Below are positions 9,143-19,098 of a DNA stretch of 64,000 nt, piece by piece (the stretch's first letter is position 1; the number at the start of each line of letters is the position of its first letter). The DNA comes from Paenibacillus typhae (GTDB lineage Bacteria; Bacillota; Bacilli; Paenibacillales; Paenibacillaceae). The position numbers were made by a program, and so were the translations under genes. Where the stretch lies: contig NZ_FNDX01000007.1 in the NCBI RefSeq assembly GCF_900099765.1, positions 168,856 to 232,855 of the forward strand. Reading direction: 5' to 3'. The notes below the pieces were generated by a model. The model was not told where the DNA came from. It was given only the letters and a program-made list of their open reading frames with translations, and searched no databases.

Positions 9143-11080
9143 TCAGATTACGCGGCCGGAAATTTCCTTGCCCAGTGTTTCAATTACTTCTTCAAGCGGC
9201 TTGGCACCGATATCGCCTTCCCCGCGTTTGCGGATGGACACGGTGCCCGCATTCATCTCATTCTCACCGACAACGAACATATATGGAAGCTTCTCCAGCT
9301 GGGCTTCACGGATCTTGTAGCCGAGCTTCTCATTACGCAGGTCCACTTCAGCACGGATACCGTTTCTCTGCAGCTTCGCCTCAACATCCTTGGCATATTC
9401 GTCAAAGGCCGAGGATACCGGAATAATCTTGACCTGCTGCGGCGACAGCCACAGCGGAAGTGAACCGGCAAAGTTCTCCAGCAGGAAGGCTACGAAACGT
9501 TCCATTGTTCCGAGAATACCGCGGTGAAGCACAACCGGACGGTGCTTGTTGCCGTCATCCCCGACGTACTCCAGCTCGAAGCGCTCAGGCAGCAGGAAGT
9601 CGATCTGTACAGTGGACAGGGTTTCTTCCTTGCCAAGCGCGGTGCGGATCTGCACATCAAGCTTAGGTCCGTAGAAGGCCGCTTCGCCTTCCGCTTCAAA
9701 GAACGGCAGACCGGCTTCTTCCGCTACCTCGCGCAGCATACGCTGTGCAGTCTCCCACATTTCATCATTCTGGAAGTACTTTTCAGTATCCTGCGGATCA
9801 CGGTAGGACAGACGGAAACGGTAATCGTGAATACCGAAATCGCTGTATACCTGCTTGATCAGCTCAAGCACGCGTTTGAATTCGCTTTTGATCTGGTCCA
9901 GACGGCAGAAGATATGGGAATCATTCAGCGTCATGGAGCGCACACGGTGCAGGCCGGTCAGCGCGCCGGACATTTCATAGCGGTGCATCGTGCCCAGCTC
10001 GGCGATACGGATCGGCAGGTCACGGTAGCTGTGCATCGAGCTCTTATAGATCATCATGTGATGAGGGCAGTTCATCGGACGTAGCACGAACTCCTCGGTA
10101 TCAATAACCATCTTAGGGAACATGTCCTCCTGGTAGTGCTCCCAGTGTCCGGAAGTTTTGTATAGCTCTACGTTACCAAGCACTGGAGTGTATACATGCT
10201 GGTAGCCGAGGCTGGCTTCCAGATCGACGATATAACGCTCCAGAATGCTGCGCAGCTTGGCGCCCTTAGGCAGCCAGATCGGCAGGCCCTGTCCGACCAG
10301 CTGGTTGAAGGTGAAGATTTCCAGCTCTTTACCCAGCTTGCGGTGGTCACGTTTCTTGGCTTCCTCCAGCAGGCGCAGATGCTCATCGAGCTGGGCTTTT
10401 TTGATCCAGGCCGTTCCGTATACGCGCTGCAGCATTTTATTCTTGCTGTCGCCGCGCCAGTAAGCGCCGGCTACATTCATCAGCTTGAATACTTTGATCT
10501 TAGAAGTGGACGGCACGTGCGGTCCGCGGCACAGGTCAAAGAATTCACCCTGCTCATAGATCGAAATCACGCTGTCTTCCGGCAGCGCCTCAATCAGCTC
10601 CAGCTTGTACGGATCGCCAAGCTCACCGAAAAGTTCCAGCGCTTCCTTGCGGCTGACTTCCTTGCGTACAATCGGCAGATTTTCGTTAACGATGCGTTCC
10701 ATTTCCTTCTCGATCTTGAGCAGATCCTCCGGATTGAGCGGATGCTCAAGGTCCATATCATAGTAGAAGCCGTCTTCAATAACCGGACCGACACCAAGCT
10801 TGACTTCCTTCGCCCCGAACAAGCGTCTGGTTGCCTGGGCCATCAGGTGGGCTGTACTATGACGCATAACCTCCAGACCCTCCGGTGAATCCAGCGTAAC
10901 GATCTCAATAAGTGCGCCTTCTTCAAGCGGTGTTGACAGGTCAACGACAATCCCGTTCAGCTTGCCTGCAGCTGCATTCTTGCGCAGGCCGCTGCTGATT
11001 GAAGCGGCTACATCGTCGATAGTGCTGCCGTTCTCATATTCCCGGACCGATCCGTCCGGAAGCTTAATACTTACTGACAT
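9143..11080 (-). CDS. thrS: Threonyl-tRNA synthetase
   Basis: A 645-aa class II synthetase. N-terminal TGS domain (1-62), editing domain with [10 protein letters not shown] (zinc and editing histidines), catalytic core with motif 2 around [10 protein letters not shown], zinc ligands in MNCPHHM, motif 3 GILGTMERF, and a C-terminal anticodon-binding domain (about 545-640). Length is normal. The leader upstream is a T-box, so expression should respond to uncharged tRNA-Thr. Only a weak hairpin (9075-9097) follows the gene. Confidence 0.97.
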   Translation of the reverse strand: MSVSIKLPDGSVREYENGSTIDDVAASISSGLRKNAAAGKLNGIVVDLSTPLEEGALIEIVTLDSPEGLEVMRHSTAHLMAQATRRLFGAKEVKLGVGPVIEDGFYYDMDLEHPLNPEDLLKIEKEMERIVNENLPIVRKEVSRKEALELFGELGDPYKLELIEALPEDSVISIYEQGEFFDLCRGPHVPSTSKIKVFKLMNVAGAYWRGDSKNKMLQRVYGTAWIKKAQLDEHLRLLEEAKKRDHRKLGKELEIFTFNQLVGQGLPIWLPKGAKLRSILERYIVDLEASLGYQHVYTPVLGNVELYKTSGHWEHYQEDMFPKMVIDTEEFVLRPMNCPHHMMIYKSSMHSYRDLPIRIAELGTMHRYEMSGALTGLHRVRSMTLNDSHIFCRLDQIKSEFKRVLELIKQVYSDFGIHDYRFRLSYRDPQDTEKYFQNDEMWETAQRMLREVAEEAGLPFFEAEGEAAFYGPKLDVQIRTALGKEETLSTVQIDFLLPERFELEYVGDDGNKHRPVVLHRGILGTMERFVAFLLENFAGSLPLWLSPQQVKIIPVSSAFDEYAKDVEAKLQRNGIRAEVDLRNEKLGYKIREAQLEKLPYMFVVGENEMNAGTVSIRKRGEGDIGAKPLEEVIETLGKEISGRVI

Positions 11081-11097
11081 TGTTGTTCCTCCTAGTG

Positions 11098-11445
11098 GTT
11101 GGTAGCTGGCCCTCTGCGGGCATTAAGTGGCGGTACGGAAAATCCACGCAACAAAAAACACCCGTCCCGTAAAGGGACGAGTGATTGCACCCGTGGTTCC
11201 ACCCAAATTCGATTCTATACAAGAATCCTTCATCAGCATGGGAATAACGGCCATGAACCGGCGGTTCTTACTATCCCGTGACAAGGAGTGCAGAGGCCTC
11301 CGGGAGTTCATAACCGCAGCTACAAAGGGGTAGATCGGAAGCCGGATACCGGAGGAAATTGCAGCCTGGGTTCCCTCTCTCTGAAGCGGTCCTGACACAA
11401 GCGATCCATGTCTTTGTCGACGCTGTTAACGTGAATTATGCAGTA
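11098..11445 (-). promoter_or_regulatory. T-box leader of thrS
   Basis: The minus strand has the T-box core GGGTGGAACCACGGG at about 11207-11193, followed by a GC-rich hairpin and T-run (11186-11152) that forms the terminator. The variable base in TGGAACC is A, which fits a tRNA with U at position 73, as for tRNA-Thr in Bacillus. An upstream stem I is present, and a GAACTCC stretch near 11310 offers ACT (Thr) as specifier codon; that last point is tentative. Confidence 0.9.
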
Positions 11446-11474
11446 ATTATAAAGCTGTCCGTCGCTTCAGTCAA
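11446..11474 (-). promoter_or_regulatory. Sigma-A promoter of thrS
   Basis: Minus-strand TTGACT (11474-11469), 17-bp spacer, TATAAT (11451-11446). Near-consensus and placed directly upstream of the T-box leader. Confidence 0.85.
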
Positions 11475-11503
11475 GCGTACAGGGCAGCTTTTCCTGTTAT
11501 TGC

Positions 11504-11677
11504 TTACTCCTCTTCCCGGCGTTTTTTTCCCGGCAAGCGGCCCGCGCGCTTTAAAGACTCACGCAGCAAATATTCAATGTGTCCGTTTACGCTGCGAAAT
11601 TCCTCTCCCGCCCAACGCTCCAGCGCTTCATGCAGCTCCGGATCAATCCGCAGCGGAAAGCTCTTTTTGGCCGCCAT
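11504..11677 (-). CDS. 57-aa ribbon-helix-helix (Arc-like) protein
   Basis: A short ORF starting [20 protein letters not shown], whose [13 protein letters not shown] stretch is the beta strand and first helix of an Arc/CopG ribbon-helix-helix, followed by [13 protein letters not shown] as second helix. Its ATG lies 13 bp after the SPFH gene stop, with ribosome-binding site AGGGGATG, so the two form an operon. A dyad overlapping the operon promoter is a possible autoregulatory target (inference). Confidence 0.8.
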   Translation of the reverse strand: MAAKKSFPLRIDPELHEALERWAGEEFRSVNGHIEYLLRESLKRAGRLPGKKRREEE

Positions 11678-11690
11678 AATTCATCATCCC

Positions 11691-12533
11691 CTAGTACAAC
11701 GAACCGGCATTGATCACCGGGCTCGCTCCGCGCTCAGATACAATCGCCACCATCAGGTTGTTGATCATTGCCGCCTTACGCTCTTCATCAAGCTCAACCA
11801 CACCATTCTCTTTGAGCTGGCGGATCGCCATATCTACCATGCCGACAGCACCTTCCACAATGATCTGCCGTGCCGAAAGAATGGCCGAGGCCTGCTGGCG
11901 CTGCAGCATCGTGCTGGCAATCTCTGTAGAGTAAGCCAGATGCGTCAGACGCGCCTCAATTACCTCTACCCCGGACAAGGACAAACGCTCCTGCAATTCC
12001 GAAGCCAGCTCCTTGGCAATCTCGTCGGCATTGGCCCGCAGTGACATGCCGGATTCATTAAAGTTATCATACGGATATTTGCTCGCTACATGACGAAGCG
12101 CGGTTTCGCTCTGAATCTCGACAAAAGCCATGTATTTATCTACATCAAACAGCGCTTTGGCAGAATTAATGACTTTGAAAACAATGACTGCTGCAATTTC
12201 AATCGGGTTCCCTTCCACATCATTAACCTTAAGCTTGACACTGTTGAAGTTACGTACCCGCAGTGACACGGTTTTACGGATACTGAACGGAATAACCGCA
12301 TACATCCCGCTCTTCACAATTGTTCCGACATATTGCCCGAAAAAGGTGACTACAACAGACTTGTTAGGCTGGACGATCGTGATGCTTGTGCACAGAACAG
12401 CGGCAACTAAAAACAGGACGACCGGCACCGCAACGTATTCGTGGGCTCCCCCGTAGATCCCGCCTGCCAGACAAACCGCAATCAGCGCAATAACCCAAAA
12501 TCCGCTAACTGGACGTAAAACCTTCTCCTTCAT
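11691..12533 (-). CDS. SPFH (band 7/stomatin-like) membrane protein
   Basis: A 280-aa protein. Two N-terminal hydrophobic segments (about 10-30 and 34-52) anchor an SPFH domain (about 55-215) with [23 protein letters not shown] and [14 protein letters not shown]. The C-terminal part is helical ([21 protein letters not shown]). The family scaffolds membrane microdomains and often controls proteases; the exact job is unknown. It is co-transcribed with the 57-aa ribbon-helix-helix protein, which suggests the pair is regulated as a unit. Confidence 0.88.
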   Translation of the reverse strand: MKEKVLRPVSGFWVIALIAVCLAGGIYGGAHEYVAVPVVLFLVAAVLCTSITIVQPNKSVVVTFFGQYVGTIVKSGMYAVIPFSIRKTVSLRVRNFNSVKLKVNDVEGNPIEIAAVIVFKVINSAKALFDVDKYMAFVEIQSETALRHVASKYPYDNFNESGMSLRANADEIAKELASELQERLSLSGVEVIEARLTHLAYSTEIASTMLQRQQASAILSARQIIVEGAVGMVDMAIRQLKENGVVELDEERKAAMINNLMVAIVSERGASPVINAGSLY

Positions 12534-12559
12534 AAAAGCACCTCCAGAAGATATGTATT

Positions 12560-12598
12560 TGATATAATTATGATATCACTTTTGGATACAATTGTAAA
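12560..12598 (-). promoter_or_regulatory. Promoter and dyad of the SPFH operon
   Basis: Minus-strand TTTACA (12598-12593), 17-bp spacer, TATCAT (12575-12570). A dyad TGATAT (12560-12565)/ATATCA (12573-12578) overlaps the -10, an arrangement typical of a repressor site. The ribbon-helix-helix protein of the operon is the obvious candidate ligand (inference). Confidence 0.55.
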
Positions 12599-12720
12599 TC
12601 TGTTTTTTGATAAGTAAAAAGCCCATTCGATAAAAGTCACTGCATTTCTTCTAATCCTCTCCTATACTACAAATCTAAGTAGTCATTCTTTCAAATATAT
12701 TGAACAAGGATGTGTCCTTC

Positions 12721-12903
12721 ATGAGCGTAAAAGAACAGGTGCTGGATATTATCAAGGCTTCTGCAACTCCCCTCACCGCCGGTGAGGTAGAGAAGCTCTC
12801 GGGCCTTGAGCGCAAGGCCGTAGACAAGGCTTTTACTGAGCTGAAGAAAGAAAATGCCATTGTCTCCCCGGTCCGCTGCAAGTGGGAAGCTGCAGTAAAA
12901 TAA
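12721..12903 (+). CDS. 60-aa winged-helix DNA-binding-like protein
   Basis: The ATG at 12721 follows AAGGATG at suitable distance. An upstream TTG at 12700 would add seven residues and looks less likely. The product (MSVKEQVLDIIKASATPLTA...) has the helix pattern of a small winged helix: TAGEVEKLSGLERKAVDKAF then LKKENAIVSP. It is a stand-alone gene divergent from the SPFH operon, with its own terminator. No specific function can be assigned. Confidence 0.75.
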   Translation: MSVKEQVLDIIKASATPLTAGEVEKLSGLERKAVDKAFTELKKENAIVSPVRCKWEAAVK

Positions 12904-12920
12904 ATAACCGGTTCCATCGG

Positions 12921-12953
12921 ACAGGCCCATGCGGGATTCGCATAGGCCTGTTT
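12921..12953 (+). terminator. Terminator of the winged-helix gene
   Basis: Long imperfect stem around ACAGGCCCATGCG (12921-12933) and CGCATAGGCCTGT (12939-12951), followed by TTTAT. Confidence 0.7.
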
Positions 12954-12994
12954 ATGTTGGAGAATAGAGCGTTTGAATAGTTATAAAGGAACGA

Positions 12995-13035
12995 AAAGAT
13001 GCCCCGCGTCATCCGGAGATGAAGGGGGCATCTTT
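12995..13035 (-). terminator. Terminator of the SLH nucleotidase gene
   Basis: An 11-bp perfect stem, AAAGATGCCCC (12995-13005) with GGGGCATCTTT (13025-13035), 16 bp after the stop of the minus-strand gene, then TTTTCG on the minus strand. Confidence 0.8.
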
Positions 13036-13050
13036 ATCATCGAAGCTGAA

Positions 13051-16000
13051 TCAGGAAGCTTTATTCTCAAGCATGCGGTAGATAATTACTGCAGCCTGAG
13101 CGCGGTTGGCCATAGCCTTTGGTGCAAATTTACCGCCGTCTACCCCATTCACGATTCCCAGCTGAGTCAGCTGTGCAACAGCTTCCTGAGCATAAGGAGC
13201 GATGGAATTTTTATCAGCAAATTCGCCGAGCGCTGCAGAGGCATTAACGGGCTCCAATTGACCAGCAAGGGCATTCACGATCATGATTGCCATTTCCTCG
13301 CGGGTAATTTCACGGCCCGGTTCGAATTTGCCGTTGCCGCTGCCCTTCACAATACCTGCGCTGACAGCAGCAGCGATCGAATCGGTATACCATACACCCT
13401 GCTTCACATCGTTAAAAGCTGTAGCGGATGCTGGCGCACTCAGGTTCAAAGCACGTACGAGCATCGTTACGAATTCAGCACGGGTTACTGTTTTAGTTGG
13501 AGCGAACTGGCCGTTTTCCAGACCCTTCACAATGCCTTGGGCTGCCAGGGAGGTAATGGCTTCCTGAGCCCAGGCTACTTTGCCCAGATCACTGAAAGTG
13601 CCTGGTGCTGCCGAAGGAGCCGGCGTTGCCGATGGTGCAGGTGTTGCGGATGGAGCCGGTGTTGCCGATGGTGCAGGTGTTGCCGCCGGAGCCGGAACAC
13701 CGCCAGGAATTGCGGCCGGAGCCTTAGTGTTGTTAGTAATACGGCCTTCAACCTTGGCTGTAATTGCTCCGCCTTTGAACGTGTCTACAATGTAATCGTA
13801 GAATACATCCAGATCAATCGGGCCAGGTACAGAAGCGCTGGCTTTGGTCAGTACAGTGTAGTTATCACCGCCTGCAGACATGAAGTTGTTCACGACCGCA
13901 GTATAGCTCTTGTTCATATCAATCGGAGTACCGTCAGCTTTGGTCAGGCTGGAGATACGGTCCTTGACCGGCAGATACATATCAGCTGTATATTTCAAAC
14001 CGGAAATCTGCAGAGTCTTTGTATCAGCTGTTCCGTCTGCTTTCACGCCCCATTGCTGCTGCAGCAGGGTTTTGATCTGCTCACCGGTCAGGGTCAGCTT
14101 CACCAGGGTATTGCCGAAAGGCTGGATCTTGGCCAGATCTCCAAAGGATACATTGCCCTTAGGAAGGTCAGCACGGATACCGCCCGGGTTCATGAAGGCG
14201 AAATCTGCTGCTGCTGCCCCGTCTCCGAAATCAGCCGCACGCATAGCATCAGTAATCAGATTGCCGAGAGCCGCTTCATTGTTGTAGGCATCTGTACGGG
14301 TAATTGTCCCGTCAGTAGTACCTACTGGCTGTGTCAGCTCCGGATGCTTAGCCAAATATTTGTTAACCAGAGCAACCGTTTCAGGATCAGGGGTTACTCC
14401 TTCCTGGAAGGTAGATGTAACTGTTGCAGACTTGGTTTTTACATCGCCTGTCTGATGGTCAATGACCAGTTTAATATCTTCAAACGCAGTACCGTAAGAA
14501 TAAGCCTGAACAACCAGCTTGCCGTTTACGATGTCATTTGCGTAGCCGTGGTTATCCCCGGCAACGATGACGTCAACCGGTGAGTTAGCCGGCAGGGCTT
14601 TGGCGAGATCCGCTGCTTCGCCTGTCGTTACATAACCGGTATTTGCATCACCTTTCGTTGTAGCAGGATCATGTGCCAGCACGATGATCGTTTCAACACC
14701 CTGGGCCTGCAGTTCTTTAGCGTATTTCTCGATCGCTGCCACTTCTTCATCGGCTGTCAGGAATTCAACGCCTACCAGACCGGATGGAGCTACTTTGCTT
14801 GGCGTAGCTTTAGTTACCACACCGATAAATCCAATTTTCACGCCGCCTACTTCTTTTATAACATAAGGGTTGATGATTGGATTCTTGTACACACTGTCAA
14901 CCACGTTGGCATTGATGTAATCAAAGTCTGCGCCAGCATGATTTACGCTGCTGTTCTTAGGATCGACACCGCCGAAAATCTGTGTTTTCAGTGCTGCAAC
15001 ACCCTGGTCAAATTCATGGTTACCCAGTGTTCCGACATCGAATTTCATCAGGTTCATCCATTCATGTGTCGGCTCATCACGCTCAAGTGAAGATACCGGA
15101 GCAGATGCGCCTACGGAGTCCCCGTTATGGAAGAGCAGGGAGTTTTCATACTTGGCACGCGCCTGTTTCAGGTATGTTGCGAGAATCGCCGCAGTACCTG
15201 CATTCTTGCCGCTTACTACAGAAGTAGTATCCAGCTGGCCGTGGAAGTCGTTAATGCCGATCAGGTGAACTTCAACATCGGCTGTTGGCTTAGGTGTCTG
15301 TTGTTTCAGGTCAAGGCTGTAAATGCTGAAGCCTTTAACATCTTTGGTTTTAGTATCCTTAATGTTGGCCGGTAAAACTTCAGCCGCTTTTGGTGAAGAC
15401 GGGAAGGTTACAGTTACGTTGCCTTTGATTGGAGCAATCGACCAGTTGCCGTCAGCAGTTGGATCTACTACACCGGCTTCACTGATATAATCCATCAGCA
15501 CCTGACGGTTTTCCATCTGGGAGTCGATAATCATTTTTCCGGCTTTTACGCCCGGGAAGTTACCGCCGCCGCTTGCACGGTAGTTGTTGGTAACCACGAC
15601 AAATTCCTGGTTCAGATCAAGCGGCTGTCCGCCGTAAGTAACGCTGGTTACACGGCTGGAGGAAGCATCATTAATAGAACCGTCCGGCTTGTATTTGGCA
15701 TTCTTCGTTACGTCGATCGTGTACTGAACACCGTCAATAACATCGAAGTTATATACTGCAAATGCAGGATTCAGCAGGGATTGCGCTGTCGAAATGCCCG
15801 GCTTAATCCGGTTGAATGCGCCTGCGCTCATTTCAATCCATTCTTTTACGGTCGAGCCCTTTACAACAATCGCCTTCAGCGTGTTGTCATACAGATATAG
15901 GTCGCTGGCACTGCGGATCGTCAGGTCACCCTTGCTGATCTCGGTGTATTCTTCAAATCCGTTGCGGCCTGCCTTGAATGGCGCGCCGACGCTGAGGATC

Positions 16001-17370
16001 GGATAATTCTTATAATCTGCAAGCGCCGGATCAGTATTAATCAGATTCGACACATAACGCTGTTGTGCGTATGTTACGATCTGAACCGTCGGATCGTCCT
16101 GCACCATAGCGAAGAAGCTGTTCATCGGAGCGGTCGTTTCGCCCAGCTTCTGGCCGGTGTATTCGATGGTTGCGGCGTGGTCAGCGCCCACTACGGCATC
16201 TACTGCCGGATCAGCTGCTTTACCGGAAATGGAGACGGTGGATGCTTTGGAAGCAGCTTTATCAACCTTCCAGCCGTTTCCGTCCTGTACGATCTTCAGA
16301 TCGATCAGCCCCAGATAGCCGCCGCCATAACCTGCTTGAACAGCAGGAGTATCATTAATATGGCCGTTTACGTTGTCAATTTTGGCAACATCACTATTGT
16401 ATGGAGCTTTGGTGGCCGGATCTTTAAAGGATGCATCAAGCGAGGAATCCACGCCATTTGTAGGGAATACTTTATGAGTATGTGAGAATGTGATGGCATC
16501 AATGCCTTCTACCTTACTCAGTTGATTAATGTCGTTTTCTGCACCTGTCAGGTTTGAGGCGGCAGATGCATCAAAGCCGGTGTGAGCCATTGCCACGATA
16601 ACTTGTGCACCAGCATTCTTCATAACAGGTACAAATTTCGCAGCCGTTTCGCTGATATCTTTTACCACAAACCTGCCTTCGAGGTTGACCTTATCCCACT
16701 CCATAATCTGCGGAGTAACAAGACCCAGCAAGCCTACTTTTACGGTATGCATCTGACCGTCGGAGCCTTTAACCTGTTTTTCAATAATTTCATATGGCTT
16801 ATACGCGTTTGTTACACCGTCAATATTATAAATGTTAGCATTAACATACTTGAAGTTTGCATCAGTATTGGTTTTATTGCTGGCACTTCCGTTGATTGTA
16901 CGGTCCAAATATTCCAGGCCATAGTTGAATTCATGATTTCCGAAGGTTGCCGCGTCGTAGCCCATAACGTTCATTGCAGCGATCATAGGATGAATCCGGT
17001 CATTATTGGTTCTGATATCCGACTTGGTTGCCATATACGTACCCAGCGGAGTTCCTTGAATCAAATCACCGTTATCTAGCAATAGATTGTTTTCATTCAC
17101 CTTTCTGGCTTCAGTAACCAGAGTAGCTGTTTTGTCGAGACCCACTGTCGCTGAAGGGGCATTCTTGAAATAATCCCAGCCATAGACATTGGTGTGCACA
17201 TCAGTAGTGCTCATCAGACGCAGATCTACTGTCACACCGGATGCCGGAGCGGCCTTTGCTGTATCAGCTCCAAGAACTGAACCAACAAGCACACCCCCAA
17301 AAACCTGTGCAGTCAGAACTGTGGTTGCCAGAATTGAAGCTACCGGCTTGTTCCATCGTCTTTCTCCCAT
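13051..17370 (-). CDS. Secreted tandem nucleotide phosphoesterase (YfkN-like) with three SLH domains
   Basis: A 1439-aa surface protein. After a signal peptide (1-41) come two copies of the calcineurin-like phosphoesterase plus 5'-nucleotidase C-terminal domain. Copy 1 shows LMSTTDVHTN, LDNGDLIQG, GNHEFNYG and SHTHKVFP. Copy 2 shows GINDFHGQ, FHNGDSVG, GNHEFDQG and GDNHGYAND. A repetitive Pro/Ala/Ser/Thr linker leads to three SLH domains in the last 190 residues that bind secondary wall polymer. The layout matches B. subtilis YfkN (2',3'-cyclic phosphodiesterase and nucleotidase), with SLH domains replacing the sortase anchor. It probably scavenges phosphate or nucleosides outside the cell. 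Confidence 0.93.
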   Translation of the reverse strand: MGERRWNKPVASILATTVLTAQVFGGVLVGSVLGADTAKAAPASGVTVDLRLMSTTDVHTNVYGWDYFKNAPSATVGLDKTATLVTEARKVNENNLLLDNGDLIQGTPLGTYMATKSDIRTNNDRIHPMIAAMNVMGYDAATFGNHEFNYGLEYLDRTINGSASNKTNTDANFKYVNANIYNIDGVTNAYKPYEIIEKQVKGSDGQMHTVKVGLLGLVTPQIMEWDKVNLEGRFVVKDISETAAKFVPVMKNAGAQVIVAMAHTGFDASAASNLTGAENDINQLSKVEGIDAITFSHTHKVFPTNGVDSSLDASFKDPATKAPYNSDVAKIDNVNGHINDTPAVQAGYGGGYLGLIDLKIVQDGNGWKVDKAASKASTVSISGKAADPAVDAVVGADHAATIEYTGQKLGETTAPMNSFFAMVQDDPTVQIVTYAQQRYVSNLINTDPALADYKNYPILSVGAPFKAGRNGFEEYTEISKGDLTIRSASDLYLYDNTLKAIVVKGSTVKEWIEMSAGAFNRIKPGISTAQSLLNPAFAVYNFDVIDGVQYTIDVTKNAKYKPDGSINDASSSRVTSVTYGGQPLDLNQEFVVVTNNYRASGGGNFPGVKAGKMIIDSQMENRQVLMDYISEAGVVDPTADGNWSIAPIKGNVTVTFPSSPKAAEVLPANIKDTKTKDVKGFSIYSLDLKQQTPKPTADVEVHLIGINDFHGQLDTTSVVSGKNAGTAAILATYLKQARAKYENSLLFHNGDSVGASAPVSSLERDEPTHEWMNLMKFDVGTLGNHEFDQGVAALKTQIFGGVDPKNSSVNHAGADFDYINANVVDSVYKNPIINPYVIKEVGGVKIGFIGVVTKATPSKVAPSGLVGVEFLTADEEVAAIEKYAKELQAQGVETIIVLAHDPATTKGDANTGYVTTGEAADLAKALPANSPVDVIVAGDNHGYANDIVNGKLVVQAYSYGTAFEDIKLVIDHQTGDVKTKSATVTSTFQEGVTPDPETVALVNKYLAKHPELTQPVGTTDGTITRTDAYNNEAALGNLITDAMRAADFGDGAAAADFAFMNPGGIRADLPKGNVSFGDLAKIQPFGNTLVKLTLTGEQIKTLLQQQWGVKADGTADTKTLQISGLKYTADMYLPVKDRISSLTKADGTPIDMNKSYTAVVNNFMSAGGDNYTVLTKASASVPGPIDLDVFYDYIVDTFKGGAITAKVEGRITNNTKAPAAIPGGVPAPAATPAPSATPAPSATPAPSATPAPSAAPGTFSDLGKVAWAQEAITSLAAQGIVKGLENGQFAPTKTVTRAEFVTMLVRALNLSAPASATAFNDVKQGVWYTDSIAAAVSAGIVKGSGNGKFEPGREITREEMAIMIVNALAGQLEPVNASAALGEFADKNSIAPYAQEAVAQLTQLGIVNGVDGGKFAPKAMANRAQAAVIIYRMLENKAS

Positions 17371-17841
17371 AAGTGATTAATCCTCCCAGTTTTTCTCTAT
17401 TAGTGACCGAGGAGAATTGTACCATAAGCAAATATATGAATCTAGCAAAAAGCATTAAATAGAGTCAATAGTTGTGTAAAATATCATATATTTTGGTGTA
17501 AATTTAGTCATAACGCCTTATTCCCAACCCAAAACCTTACATAATATACAAGGAAACGCGAAAAAGACATGTTAGATTTAGATACATTACCGAGTAAGAT
17601 ATTCATTATAATATTTCCTGTTACACCAAACAATTCATTCCCACTAGACAAAACTACATCATTCTATATTTATACAAAAAAATCAATAAACCTAGACCTT
17701 ATTAAGTGGCATAAATACTGACACGAACATCGGTGACAGGAGCAGAACCTTGCCTTAATCTTTGTGAACGAGCAGCCTGTTTTGTTCACATCCAGCCACC
17801 AAATCATCCTCAGCCAGATCCAGGACAGCACATTATAGACG
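17371..17841. other. Intergenic stretch with a candidate promoter only
   Basis: AT-rich spacer. A minus-strand TTGACT (17468-17463), 18-bp spacer, TAGATT (17444-17439) could be the promoter of the SLH nucleotidase gene. A 7-bp inverted pair (TGTGAAC/GTTCACA) lies near 17763-17791. I see no gene or RNA in the remainder. Confidence 0.4.
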
Positions 17842-17887
17842 AAAATAACCCCCGCGAGACAGTACAGAACTGCTTCACGGGGGTTAT
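17842..17887 (-). terminator. Original mqnC terminator, now detached
   Basis: Stem ATAACCCCCG (17845-17854) with CGGGGGTTAT (17878-17887), minus-strand T-run after it. It lies 16 bp below the displaced mqnC 3' fragment and must have terminated mqnC before the element inserted. Confidence 0.85.
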
Positions 17888-17902
17888 GGTTTAATAATAG
17901 GA

Positions 17903-18085
17903 TTAGTTCTGCATTACAAAATCATTGTCAATCTTCGCATTCACATCATCGAACACCCGCAGGATATCGTAACGTGTATTGCGCTGTGCCGGAATCTTGC
18001 CGGCTTCGCGGATCAGCTGAAGAATCTGCTCGATGTTGACTTTATGTGTAGCGCCGGCAGAGGATACAACATTCTCTTCGATCAT
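17903..18085 (-). pseudogene. mqnC: Displaced 3' fragment of mqnC
   Basis: Encodes the last 60 residues of MqnC (MIEENVVSSAGATHK... to the end), identical to the C-terminus of the intact gene at 32397-33533, but with stop TAA instead of TAG. It has no ribosome-binding site of its own. It is the host 3' end cut off by the insertion, still beside the native terminator. Not expected to be functional. Confidence 0.95.
17904..18085. repeat. Left 182-bp direct repeat (left attachment region)
   Basis: Identical base for base to 32398-32579. The flanking bases differ (T versus C before; T versus C after). It lies wholly in mqnC coding sequence. The recombination core must be somewhere inside it. Confidence 0.95.
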
Positions 18086-18144
18086 TGAAAGATCGGGAAT
18101 CCTTTGATTTATAAGGCTTTTTCAATAGAAATATATATGAGCAC

Positions 18145-18160
18145 TAGGGTAAACACTTCA
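18145..18160 (+). promoter_or_regulatory. Candidate integrase arm site, left end
   Basis: TAGGGTAAACACTTCA, 59 bp inside the left repeat, is the exact inverted copy of 32352-32367, 30 bp inside the right repeat. Position and symmetry fit arm-type sites of tyrosine integrases (inference). Confidence 0.6.
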
Positions 18161-18325
18161 ATGTGTAGCAACCACAAGCTTGTTTGAGGATATTGTACAA
18201 TAATGTGTATTATTTATCCAGTCTTAGTTAATGAGCCGATCTATATAACTTATTCACCACACTTTTCCAAACTCGATTAAAGCGGTGCAGTTTTTCCCTA
18301 ATATAAACTTATCACCTCACTTCAT

Positions 18326-18358
18326 AATAAAGAGCCATAGGAAGACCCCATGACTCTT
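18326..18358 (-). terminator. Terminator of the zinc-ribbon gene
   Basis: Imperfect stem AAGAGCCATAGG (18330-18341) with CCATGACTCTT (18348-18358), then TATTATG on the minus strand, 17 bp after the gene stop. The rest of 18161-18325 shows nothing recognisable. Confidence 0.65.
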
Positions 18359-18375
18359 ATGCATCACCAAGAGTA

Positions 18376-19098
18376 TCAATAAGTTACTTTAGTGATTTTC
18401 ATATCTTTACCGTAATCATCATTTTCTAAAGTGAAGTATACTCTCTTCATTACATTTTCACCAATCCCATTGATTGCTTGTAGATCATATAGCAACGTTA
18501 GCTCATCATGTTGCATTCCAGTTTTTATGGTCATTGTATCATCGTCTTCAGCAATTACTTTTCCCCCTACTCCCGCCGCTTCGTATGCATGTCGATAATA
18601 TTCTTTCTCTTTTTCATATGTTTTCTCAATGGTACGTCCAACGAAAAAGTCTTTGTCCCAGTCATCTCTATCTAAATGAATGACAGTATCAACTTTCGCC
18701 TTCGAAGCTTTAATGAATTTATAGTCAGTAATATTGTAAAAATCAGCCACATCACTCGACCTAAAATCATATGTGGCATCTCCATTTTGAATAGCCTTTA
18801 TGTAATTTGCCACCACTGATTTGGCTTCTCCTTCAAGAGTGAAATACCTATTATAGACGTATAGAGAACCAAAGCCCAAGATAAGCAAAACAACAATGGA
18901 GATTACCCATTTGGATTTAAGGAACCTTATTATTTTTTTGTTATCATCAGATTTCGTATATGTAGTAGCAGATACATTTCCATTATCAATTTGTGAATTG
19001 TCTGGTGCAGTGTTCACATTTTGTATTGCTTCACCACATGCATTACAAAATTTACTTCCTTCAATTACTGCATTTCCACAGTTTCGACAATACTCCAT
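18376..19098 (-). CDS. Zinc-ribbon membrane-anchored protein of unknown function
   Basis: 240 aa from the ATG at 19098, chosen because GGAGG lies 8 nt upstream; a TTG 15 bp earlier overlaps that site. An N-terminal zinc ribbon has two CxxC pairs (Cys4/7 and Cys18/21). A polar linker leads to one TM helix (about 64-83) and an extracytoplasmic C-terminal domain of about 155 residues with no motif I know. The layout resembles TcaA-type and other zinc-ribbon/TM proteins of Firmicutes. It sits at the left end of the element as isolated cargo. Confidence 0.8.
   Translation of the reverse strand: MEYCRNCGNAVIEGSKFCNACGEAIQNVNTAPDNSQIDNGNVSATTYTKSDDNKKIIRFLKSKWVISIVVLLILGFGSLYVYNRYFTLEGEAKSVVANYIKAIQNGDATYDFRSSDVADFYNITDYKFIKASKAKVDTVIHLDRDDWDKDFFVGRTIEKTYEKEKEYYRHAYEAAGVGGKVIAEDDDTMTIKTGMQHDELTLLYDLQAINGIGENVMKRVYFTLENDDYGKDMKITKVTY

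Noticed and set aside
13620..13690. Short tandem repeat in the nucleotidase gene as a regulatory repeat
   Set aside because: It encodes the Pro/Ser/Ala/Thr linker before the SLH domains; in-frame linker repeats of this kind are ordinary.
12973..14583. Long plus-strand open frame of 536 codons
   Set aside because: It is the antisense of the SLH nucleotidase gene; its product is Cys/Arg-rich without motifs, and the minus-strand frame has clear domains throughout.
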